Assembly: GCF_002803515.1 (NCBI RefSeq) | Contig: NZ_PHQX01000001.1 | Span: 2,046,001 to 2,110,000 of the forward strand | Source: Stenotrophomonas lactitubi | GTDB taxonomy: Bacteria; Pseudomonadota; Gammaproteobacteria; Xanthomonadales; Xanthomonadaceae | Direction: 5' to 3' | DNA: 64,000 bases | Shown: in pieces, positions 17,109 through 23,612 of the stretch | Numbering within the stretch: position 1 is the stretch's first letter | Layout: every line of letters starts with the position of its first letter | Position numbers and translations under genes: made by a program | The notes under the pieces: model-generated | Told to the model about the DNA's origin: nothing | Seen by the model: the letters and a program-made list of their open reading frames with translations, nothing else | Database searches by the model: none

Positions 17109-18358
17109 GACTCCTGGGTCGCCAGCTGCAGCGGGTCCTGATGGCCCCAGCCCTGCACGCGCACCGGTGTGCCGGCCGTGGCCAGGTCACCCTCGCCCTC
17201 CAGCACCACCCAGGCGTTGGCCTGCAGCATGGATTTCAAACGGAACGATTCCTGGCCGGCCAGCACGCGTGCGCTCAAGCGCCCCTGCGCGTCCACTTCC
17301 ACCCGCGCCCGCGCGTGGAAGCGCAGGCCCGGCGGCTTGCGCACGTCGGCCTGCAACGGCAGGTGCAGCAGCGGCTCGGCGGCCAGGCCCAGCAGGCGCC
17401 GCAGCACCGGTTCAACGAAGAAGCGCTGCCCCACTGCCGCCGACACCGGGTTGCCGGGCAGACCGAAATACAGCGCGCCATTGGGCAGCACTGCAAACAA
17501 CAGCGGCTTGCCCGGGCGGATCGCCACTTTGTGGAACACGATGCGGGCGCCACGCGCGCGCAGCGCATCGGGAATGAAGTCGTAGCGGCCGGCCGACACC
17601 GCGCCGGTACTCACCAGCACCTGTGCCCCTGCCGCCAGCGCGTCATCCAGCACGGCATCAAAGGCAGCCACCTCATCGCCCACCGTGCCCTGCCACACCA
17701 CCTCGGCACCGGCGGCCTGCAGGCGGCCAGCCAGATAGGGCCGGTTGCTGTCACGGATCTGTCCGGAGTCCAGCGCCTGCGCCGCTTCGGTCACCAGCTC
17801 CTTGCCGGTGGCAATGACAGCGACCTTCGGCCGTGCCACCACCGCCACCTCGGCCACGCCGATCGCATGCAGCAGGGTGCGTGCATTGATGTCCAGCGCC
17901 TGCCCGGCCTGCAGCACGCGCTCGCCTTCTTCCACGTCCTGTCCACGCAGACGCACGTTCTGGCCAGGCTTCACCGCGCTCTTCAACGCAATGCGGGTCG
18001 GCCGGCCATCCTCGCTGGCGAGGATCTCAACGTTCTCGATCGGCACCACCGTATCCAGCCCGACGGGCATGCGCGCGCCGGTCATGATTTCCCATGCGCC
18101 CTCGCCGCCCTCAGCACCGGCATCGCCTGCGGCCTGCCAGCCCTGCACCGCAAACCCGGTACCGCTTTCGAAGGGCGTGCCATTGGCGCGCAGCGCGAAG
18201 CCGTCCATCGCCGAATTGTCGAACGGCGGCAGCGACTGCCCGCTGATGATGTCCGTGGCCAGGATGCGACCACCCGCCTCATGCAGTGTCAGGCGCTCGG
18301 CCGGCAGCGATGTGGCTGCCTCCATCAGGTGCTGCAGCGCTTCGCTGTAGGCGATCAT
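17105..18358 (-). CDS. moeA: Molybdopterin molybdenumtransferase MoeA
   Basis: Inserts molybdate into adenylated molybdopterin. The 417 residues show MoeA blocks in order: LPPFDNSAMDGFALR (about residue 45), EIMTGARMPVGLDTVVPIE, IATGKELV, VSTGAVSAGRYDFIPD (the usual TGG-S-x-G-x-xD loop with G to A changes), and FGLPGNPVSA, then a C-terminal small domain. I chose the ATG at 18358, beginning MIAYSEALQHL and overlapping moaCB by four bases. Molybdate for this step would come from ModABC encoded 16 kb downstream in the same block. Confidence 0.94.
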   Translation of the reverse strand: MIAYSEALQHLMEAATSLPAERLTLHEAGGRILATDIISGQSLPPFDNSAMDGFALRANGTPFESGTGFAVQGWQAAGDAGAEGGEGAWEIMTGARMPVGLDTVVPIENVEILASEDGRPTRIALKSAVKPGQNVRLRGQDVEEGERVLQAGQALDINARTLLHAIGVAEVAVVARPKVAVIATGKELVTEAAQALDSGQIRDSNRPYLAGRLQAAGAEVVWQGTVGDEVAAFDAVLDDALAAGAQVLVSTGAVSAGRYDFIPDALRARGARIVFHKVAIRPGKPLLFAVLPNGALYFGLPGNPVSAAVGQRFFVEPVLRRLLGLAAEPLLHLPLQADVRKPPGLRFHARARVEVDAQGRLSARVLAGQESFRLKSMLQANAWVVLEGEGDLATAGTPVRVQGWGHQDPLQLATQES

Positions 18359-19353
18359 GCGTGGCCACCGCCATCGACCATCGCCAGCGCGTGGCCCAGC
18401 ACCGGCGCCAGAATGTCCAGGCACTGCGCAGCCGCGCGCGGGCTGCCCGGCAGTGCAAATACCAGCATGTCATCCAGCTGCACCACCTCGGCACGGCTCA
18501 GCCAGGCCATCGGCGTGTGCTGCGCACTCAACGCGCGCACCATCTGCGCCAGGCCATGCACCGGTCGCGCGTTCAACGAACGCAGCGCCTCCGGGGTCAG
18601 GTCGCGCGGGCCCAGCCCGGTGCCGCCGGTACACAGGCACAGGCGTACGCCCTCGCCCGCCAGCGCACGCAGGCGACCTGCAAGCGGTTCGACGCCATCG
18701 GGCAGTACCTCGGCAGCCACCACCTCGCCACCGAGCGACTGCAGCCCGCTCACCAGCTTCGGCCCGGACTCGTCGGCATACGTGCCCTCGCTCGCGCGAT
18801 CGCTCAGCGTGATCACCGCGCAGGCAGCACCGTTCAAGCCCTTCGGCGGACGCGGCCTGAAGCGCTCGCGCTCACCATCCTCCATGCCATCAGGATGCAG
18901 CCACAGGCCGCGCTTGCCGCCTTCCTTGAACAGCAGACGGATGCCCTCGATGCGCAGTGCCGGCTCCACCGGCTTGCTCAGGTCGTACAGGGTCAGCAGT
19001 GCGGCGTTCACCCCGGCCAATGCTTCCATCTCCACACCGGTGCGGGCCTCGCTGGCGCACTCGCACCACACGCGGATCGACTGCCGTTCCGGCACCGGCG
19101 CGCAGTACACCTGCACCAGTTCCAGCGGCAGCGGGTGGCACAGCGGCATCAGCATCGAGGCCATCTTCGCGCCTTGCAAGCCAGCAATCTCGGCCATCAC
19201 CAGCGCGTCGCCCTTGGGCAGGCGGCGCTCGACAATCAGCGGGTAGGCCACCGGTCCGGCATTCAGCTCGCCCACCGCCACCGCGCGGCGGCGGGTAACG
19301 CGCTTGTCGCGCACATCGGCCATGTGGAAGGCCGCGTTCAATTCACCACTCAT
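18355..19353 (-). CDS. moaCB: Fused MoaC-MoaB protein
   Basis: A bifunctional 332-residue protein. Residues 1-155 are MoaC (cPMP synthase), with MADVRDKRVTRRRAVA, LPLCHP-like MLMPLCHPLPLE and the catalytic region GVEMEALAGVNAALLTLYDLSKP. After a short linker, residues 175-332 are a MoaB/MogA-type adenylyltransferase, with ITLSDRASEGTYADESGP and LCTGGTGLGPRDLTPEA. ATG at 19353 is preferred, with GAGGA five bases upstream; an ATG four codons earlier overlaps the moaA stop. Such fusions are known in proteobacteria and would join cPMP formation to molybdopterin adenylation. Confidence 0.93.
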   Translation of the reverse strand: MSGELNAAFHMADVRDKRVTRRRAVAVGELNAGPVAYPLIVERRLPKGDALVMAEIAGLQGAKMASMLMPLCHPLPLELVQVYCAPVPERQSIRVWCECASEARTGVEMEALAGVNAALLTLYDLSKPVEPALRIEGIRLLFKEGGKRGLWLHPDGMEDGERERFRPRPPKGLNGAACAVITLSDRASEGTYADESGPKLVSGLQSLGGEVVAAEVLPDGVEPLAGRLRALAGEGVRLCLCTGGTGLGPRDLTPEALRSLNARPVHGLAQMVRALSAQHTPMAWLSRAEVVQLDDMLVFALPGSPRAAAQCLDILAPVLGHALAMVDGGGHA

Positions 19354-19361
19354 CGTGTTCC

Positions 19362-20342
19362 TCATCCTCCGATCGACGCCAGGTGCGGGGTCAACCCGGT
19401 CTGGCCCTGATGCAATCCGTGCCCGGCCGCTTTCAGGCCAAGCTGTGTGGTGATGCGTGCCAGCAGCGCGTCCTGGTCATCGTCGCTCTGCAGCAGCGGG
19501 CGCAGTGGCACGCCGAATTCGCCGAACAGGCACAGCCGCAGGTCGCCCTTGGCGGTCACCCGCAGGCGGTTGCAGCCCTTGCAGAAGTCACGCGAATACG
19601 GAGCGATGATGCCCACCGTGCCGCGATGCTGCGGGTGGCTGAATTCACGCGCCGGGCCGGCATCGGCCGCGCGCGGGCGCTCGTGCCAACCGGCGGCATG
19701 CAGCTGGTCGATCACGTGTTCGGCACGCAGGTGGTGCCGCTGGAAATAGGCTTCGTTGTCGCCAGTACGCATCAGTTCGATGAAGCGCACGCTGAAGGGA
19801 CGGTCGCGCAGGAAGTCCATCCACTTCGGCAGCTCGTCGTCGTTCAGGCCGCGCAGCAGCACTGCATTGAGCTTGATGGCGGGCAGGCCCAGTGCCTGCG
19901 CCATCTCCAGCCCCTGCTGGATTTCCGGCAGGCGGTCGTGGCCGGTGATGGTGCTGAAGCGCTCGCGCTGCAGGCTGTCCATGCTCACGTTCAGCGCGGT
20001 CAGGCCGGCGCGGTGCCAGCCCGGCAGGCGACGCGGCAGCAGCGTGCCGTTGGTGGTGATGGCCACCTTGCGGATGCCCGGCACGGCCGCCACCGTGGCG
20101 ATGATTTCGTCCAGGTCCTTGCGCAGGCTGGGCTCACCACCGGTAAGACGAATCTTGGTCATCCCCAGCATGGCAAACGCGCGCACCAGGCGCGCGATCT
20201 CGTCCACCGCCAGGAAGCGCGGGCGGCCATCGGCCTGGTAGCCATCGGGCAGGCAATAACTGCAACGGAAGTTGCAGGCCTCGGTCAACGACAGGCGCAG
20301 GTAGGGAAAGCTGCGCCCGAATCCGTCGGTGAGTTGGCTCAT
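19362..20342 (-). CDS. moaA: GTP 3',8-cyclase MoaA
   Basis: Radical-SAM enzyme starting Moco synthesis from GTP. The 326 residues carry the N-terminal cluster motif C-x3-C-x2-C at Cys23, Cys27 and Cys30 (CNFRCSYC), the TGGEPSLR SAM-binding motif, and the C-terminal second-cluster motif CKGCNRLRVTAKGDLRLCLFG. The end SIGG gives the catalytic C-terminal Gly-Gly. ATG at 20342 has AGGTGG seven bases upstream. It is the first gene of the Moco operon, with a weak FNR-like site about 110 bases upstream. Confidence 0.96.
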   Translation of the reverse strand: MSQLTDGFGRSFPYLRLSLTEACNFRCSYCLPDGYQADGRPRFLAVDEIARLVRAFAMLGMTKIRLTGGEPSLRKDLDEIIATVAAVPGIRKVAITTNGTLLPRRLPGWHRAGLTALNVSMDSLQRERFSTITGHDRLPEIQQGLEMAQALGLPAIKLNAVLLRGLNDDELPKWMDFLRDRPFSVRFIELMRTGDNEAYFQRHHLRAEHVIDQLHAAGWHERPRAADAGPAREFSHPQHRGTVGIIAPYSRDFCKGCNRLRVTAKGDLRLCLFGEFGVPLRPLLQSDDDQDALLARITTQLGLKAAGHGLHQGQTGLTPHLASIGG

Positions 20343-20449
20343 GGCTGGTCCACCTTGTTGTTCCACCGTCTTGCCTGTGCCCGGAACGGCCCGGATACCC
20401 TCGCCTGCTGAGACTGACGCCAGCCTACGCGGCAGGCATTGGCAACGGG

Positions 20450-20463
20450 ATGACTTAAATCAA
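20450..20463 (-). promoter_or_regulatory. Weak FNR-like site before moaA
   Basis: Minus strand TTGATTTAAGTCAT: a perfect left half-site and a right half with two mismatches, about 108 bases before the moaA ATG. It lies between moaA and the divergent gene starting near 20537. Its functional value is uncertain. Confidence 0.4.
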
Positions 20464-20536
20464 TCGCCGCCGGCCACGCCGCGCGGGCGTTGTGGCAGCA
20501 TGCGGCTTTCCGTGCCGTGTGCGTGTGACAGCCATC

Positions 20537-20941
20537 ATGATGATGAACGATTTCCAGCAATTGCTGCAGGCCGCCGGCGAACAGGCCGAACCGCAACGCC
20601 TGCTGTTCGTATTCGCCCGCGCCGACCTGCCCGAATCGCCCACCGACGACCAGCGTGACCGGCATGACCGCCGCGAAGGCGGCACCCTGTCGCCGGTGCT
20701 GTGCGTGGACAAGCTGCCGGCCGAGGTGCCCAGCTTCCAGGCGTTGGCCAGCGAGTCCACCACCACCGGTGTGGAGTGGGACATGGTGTTCGTGGCGGCA
20801 ATGGATGGACGTGCGGGCTTCGCACCCACCACCGACGAGGCCACGCGCCCGCTGCGGCTGATGGTCAACGCCATCAACGACGGCCAGATCGGCCGCTTCG
20901 CCGCCTTCGACCGCAGCGGTGAGCCGATCCAGTTCTATTGA
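20537..20941 (+). CDS. Conserved small cytosolic protein, function unknown
   Basis: A 134-residue protein, MMMNDFQQLLQAAGEQ, with blocks QRLLFVFARADLP, LSPVLCVDKLP, DMVFVAAMDGR and IGRFAAFDRSGEP. I recognise it as a family found in many proteobacteria and often labelled 'ribonucleotide reductase subunit alpha'; nothing in it resembles a reductase (no catalytic cysteines, a tenth of the length), so that label looks like a transferred error. Any of three consecutive ATGs (20537, 20540, 20543) could start it. It is divergent from moaA and overlaps the next gene tail to tail by seven bases. Confidence 0.7.
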   Translation: MMMNDFQQLLQAAGEQAEPQRLLFVFARADLPESPTDDQRDRHDRREGGTLSPVLCVDKLPAEVPSFQALASESTTTGVEWDMVFVAAMDGRAGFAPTTDEATRPLRLMVNAINDGQIGRFAAFDRSGEPIQFY

Positions 20942-21264
20942 GCCACCAGCTGCAGGGTCAGGAAGAAGATCACCAGCACCGTGTTCAGGCCCCAGGCCAC
21001 GGTCAGCCCGCGCGCAGCAACGCCCAGGTTCGGGGTGCGCGCGGTAGGTGCTGCGCGCCAGACCGCGGGGATGATCCAGCCGGTGTAGAGCAGCAGCACG
21101 GCGAACACCGCCAGCACCAGTGTGGTGCGCTGGTTGGCCAGGCCCCAGAGGGCAACGGCCCAGAGAATGTTGCTGGGAATGACCCCCTGCAGCCAGAAGA
21201 CGTTCCAGAGGCGTGAACGGCCTTGGGTGTCGGGCGTGGGGTGCAGAGACGCGGTGGCTGTCAT
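20935..21264 (-). CDS. Small membrane protein, function unknown
   Basis: A 109-residue protein with three hydrophobic stretches (about residues 20-45, 50-70 and 84-108). It begins MTATASLHPTPDTQGRSRLWN. GGAGAC lies upstream of the ATG at 21264. I do not recognise the family. It ends convergently with the preceding gene, their stop codons overlapping. Confidence 0.6.
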   Translation of the reverse strand: MTATASLHPTPDTQGRSRLWNVFWLQGVIPSNILWAVALWGLANQRTTLVLAVFAVLLLYTGWIIPAVWRAAPTARTPNLGVAARGLTVAWGLNTVLVIFFLTLQLVAQ

Positions 21265-21421
21265 AAGTCTCCTTTGTGTTTAGGAAACGTGCTGGGCAAG
21301 CCTGCGCTCGGTGGCTGGGAACGTCAAGGCACGACGCAATCGGTAGCGCCGGGTCGTGCCCGGCGGAATGCATCCGGGTTCACGGTGATGTCGCCTTCGC
21401 CCCGGCCGTCCTGCTCACTCC

Positions 21422-21643
21422 ATGCACCCAACCACGACACCTGTCGCAGATTGCCTGGTCGCGGTGGATCATCGCGGCAATCAGCGCTGCCGGTACTTAA
21501 CAGCGTGGTTCAATGCCGAAAGCGTCTCCAATCGTGAGCTATTTGCAACTCTTCTGATTGGCATTGCACAGCGACGCGGGCTCAGATGGCGTGCCACCGA
21601 AAACGGGTGGCCGGGTTTCGAATCCCGTGTTGACCTTGAGTGA
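21422..21643 (+). CDS. Possible small protein, 73 residues
   Basis: The frame encodes MHPTTTPVADCLVAVDHRG, then a segment reading YLTAWFNAESVSNRELFATLL, and ends in SRVDLE. The middle looks protein-like (amphipathic, no low complexity), but I see no convincing ribosome binding site and no family. The last codons run into the inverted-repeat structure at 21594-21794, so the similarity pattern could come from that element instead. The 21265-21421 stretch before it holds nothing I can identify. Confidence 0.35.
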   Translation: MHPTTTPVADCLVAVDHRGNQRCRYLTAWFNAESVSNRELFATLLIGIAQRRGLRWRATENGWPGFESRVDLE

Positions 21644-21794
21644 TTGCGCTTGCCAGTCGGCGTCCACATTCCGTGGCGCCGGCTGGCAATCCGTCTGCCG
21701 GCTATGGCGGGCGGTGCGTGGGGGCGTTCGCGCCCGCCGGCTTGAGGTCAACCCGGATTCGAACCACGTACCGTCCGCCACCTCTGTGTGGCGG
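21594..21794. repeat. Structured inverted-repeat element, possible RNA leader
   Basis: Several stems lie in a symmetric order: CCACC/GGTGG at 21594-21610; a 28-29 base arm at 21612-21640 whose imperfect complement is at 21741-21768; between them a GCCAGTCGGCG/CGCCGGCTGGC hairpin (about 21651-21687) and a GGGCG-TTCG-CGCCC tetraloop hairpin at 21722-21735; then a CCGCCAC/GTGGCGG hairpin at about 21774-21794. It ends 29 bases before the ATG at 21824. The arms contain TTCGAAT and look superficially like tRNA T-arms, but no tRNA can be drawn. It may be a structured leader RNA or a repeat that travels with the downstream gene. Confidence 0.5.
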
Positions 21795-21823
21795 CTACCG
21801 ATTGCCTTGCACGGAGCCTCGCC

Positions 21824-22198
21824 ATGAACGGATCTGACCTTCCCCATCTGCACGCCTACCGTGACCCGGCCAATGCCGATGACCTGGCAGAGGCTGTGTC
21901 CTGCGCGGATGCGAATACCCTGATTGCCAACCTGAAGCGGATCGGCAAAGGCGCTGCCGCCGACGGGCAGCCCTGGCCGGAGCGGCATCAGTTGCCCGGG
22001 CGCTGCATGGCGCTGGCCGATGCGGATTGCGCGTTGGCCGGGTTGCGGGTGGTACAGGAGGTGCTGCTGGCGGCAGAGCGGACCCGGCAGAACGGCGAGC
22101 CCGAGGACTATGTGGGCGACCGGGTGATGGAAGGGCTGATGCTGGCGTGCCTGGCGTTGAGTGCGCAGGCTGTGGGGCGGTTGCAGGTGGAGGGGTGA
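21824..22198 (+). CDS. Hypothetical protein with a truncated paralogue downstream
   Basis: A 124-residue soluble helical protein starting MNGSDLPHLHAYRDPANADD and ending RLQVEG, with ADANTLIANLKRIGKG in the first half. GGAG stands seven bases before the ATG. I recognise no domain with a function. Its last 43 residues have a clear second copy at 22966-23094. The strongly folded leader immediately upstream may control it. Confidence 0.6.
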   Translation: MNGSDLPHLHAYRDPANADDLAEAVSCADANTLIANLKRIGKGAAADGQPWPERHQLPGRCMALADADCALAGLRVVQEVLLAAERTRQNGEPEDYVGDRVMEGLMLACLALSAQAVGRLQVEG

Positions 22199-22241
22199 AT
22201 GCCACACGCAACGCTTCAGCGAAGAGCGCTTTCAGCAGGCG

Positions 22242-22566
22242 TCAGTGCCCGCTGAAAGCGCTCCTCGGATCGAGGCAGATGATCGGTGAGAAGTCCACCG
22301 CCCACAATTCGAGCTCGAAGAGCTGATCGTGATCGTCCACATACAGGGTGGCCATCACCGGCATACCGCGACATCGACAAGCGTTGCGGTGGCAGCGTCA
22401 CGGCCAAGGACCTGAGTCTTGCTGGAGAGAAACAGCACGCCCCGAGTCCGAGGACATCCGCCTGGGCGAGCGCCAGATCCTTCAACAGCTGCTCGGACAA
22501 CTCGGTAGTCCCAGGCAGCATCCTCTGGATGAGGGAGACCTCGTCGGAGGTGAGCAATCTGGGCAT
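22242..22566 (-). pseudogene. DUF6984-like gene broken by frameshifts
   Basis: It begins well: AAGGA then ATG at 22566, reading MPRLLTSDEVSLIQRMLPGTT and on to ACCFS. The reading then moves to a second frame (ATLVDVAV) and a third, which gives YVDDHDQLFELELWAVDFSPI and stops at 22242. The final segment matches the end of DUF6984 proteins, where an ELDIWKVDFSP pattern is usual. At least two frameshifts are needed, so it is a decayed gene unless the sequence is in error. It lies downstream of the Rhs locus with another remnant, which suggests an abandoned immunity cassette. Confidence 0.5.
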
Positions 22567-22576
22567 CGGACGTCCT

Positions 22577-22771
22577 TCAGAGAACCGTATGCGCCATCGA
22601 CAGGTTCTCGACCCGCCATGTCCTTGCATAGACGAGAATGACGCTTCCGGTCGAGCAGGCCTCGATACGGAAACACTTCAACCCGGACGACGGGTAGCCT
22701 ACCGCCTTCCAACGATCAAGAAGATCGATGAGCCCCGGCTCGTCATCGTCAACCGGGGGGAAATCTATTCT
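22577..22771 (-). pseudogene. N-terminally truncated gene remnant
   Basis: A minus-strand frame open for 65 codons without any start codon, ending in TGA 11 bases before the next remnant. It reads PPVDDDEPGLIDLLDRWKAV in the first part and GLKCFRIEACSTGSVILVYA later, a globular-looking sequence. All three frames have stops just upstream, and a run of six C lies near its 5' end. I read it as the 3' part of a small gene, possibly an old immunity gene of the Rhs locus. The family is not recognised. Confidence 0.4.
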
Positions 22772-22965
22772 CTATTCATCTACCGGAATTTCGGATCGCG
22801 ATCCCCAGGCGCAGGGCTGAAATGCTCACATTTCTGGTCCAATTGGTAGTGGGAGTACTTCTGCCCTTTGGTACCCGGCGGCGTCGCCGGATCTATACGC
22901 AGTCGCTCTTGACACTTGCCACCCACCATCTCACCGAAGCTTCCAGGCCCATGGGGATTTTGAAC

Positions 22966-23094
22966 GCAGCGGAACGCACCCGGCAGAACGGCGAACCCGA
23001 GCCGTACGTGGGCGGCCGGGTGATGAGGGGGTTGGTCATCTTCTGCCAATCGTTATGCGCGCAGGCGGCGGGGTGGTTGCAGCGGGAGGGGTAG
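22966..23094 (+). pseudogene. Truncated paralogue of the 21824-22198 gene
   Basis: This stretch encodes AAERTRQNGEPEPYVGGRVM and ends LQREG, matching the C-terminus of the upstream gene (AAERTRQNGEPEDYVGDRVM, ending LQVEG) at both protein and DNA level. The N-terminal two thirds are missing; an open frame reaches back to 22822 but is unrelated. It marks one end of a duplicated and rearranged interval of about 0.9 kb. Confidence 0.65.
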
Positions 23095-23120
23095 CGTAGT
23101 GCATACCGCTCCCAGCGGCG

Positions 23121-23612
23121 TCAGCCAGCATCTCGCGGACGAGAGGCATTCCTGCCAATTCTTCGCCCACTCTCCTTCCCGCCACAGGATCTCTTGAGCT
23201 TCAACCATGCAGCGCAGAAAGAAAGTGCCCCAACAGCCCAGCTGCCAAGTAGCAGCGATACCGGGACGTCCCAAAGAGCAGCAATTGCCCCATATCTTTC
23301 GAAGCTGACAACGAGCCGCTGAAAGCCATCAACGATTACCAAATTGGACAGCGTAATGGCGAATGTCCCGCCTACAACGCCGGCAGCAGCCCCGATCCCA
23401 GCAACCGCGAGCACCGTCCATTCTTTGCGAATCAATGCAAAGCCATAGAATGCGAAAGACAGAATTAACGAAATCAGCACGACGTATGGAATCCGCATCC
23501 CCTCAATCTTCACAAATGCCGAAACCCATCTCCATGCCGCAATGTTGATAACAACACAAAGCATGAAACAAACTGAAGATGCCACCAACCTATCTTTCAC
23601 TTGACCGGGCAT
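23121..23612 (-). CDS. Multi-spanning membrane protein, presumed immunity to the Rhs tip
   Basis: A 163-residue protein with about four hydrophobic spans (roughly residues 10-30, 42-60, 67-90 and 108-135) and a basic C-terminal tail. Its ATG lies inside the last codons of the Rhs gene (16-base overlap), so the two are translationally linked. The base composition is visibly lower in GC than the surrounding core genes. In polymorphic-toxin loci the gene right after the variable tip encodes the cognate immunity protein. A membrane-located protector would suit a toxin that acts in the envelope. No family is recognised, and the immunity role is inferred from position. Confidence 0.65.
   Translation of the reverse strand: MPGQVKDRLVASSVCFMLCVVINIAAWRWVSAFVKIEGMRIPYVVLISLILSFAFYGFALIRKEWTVLAVAGIGAAAGVVGGTFAITLSNLVIVDGFQRLVVSFERYGAIAALWDVPVSLLLGSWAVGALSFCAAWLKLKRSCGGKESGRRIGRNASRPRDAG

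Noticed and set aside
20537..20941. Ribonucleotide reductase subunit
   Set aside because: The common database name for this family has no support in the sequence, which is 134 residues long without reductase motifs.
21612..21640. A tRNA gene, because of GGTTTCGAATCCC and GATTCGAACC
   Set aside because: No acceptor stem, D-arm or anticodon arm can be drawn around either copy on either strand.
22822..22965. N-terminal part of a real gene fused to the paralogue fragment
   Set aside because: The frame is open back to 22822 but has no ribosome binding site or similarity to the N-terminus of the intact paralogue.
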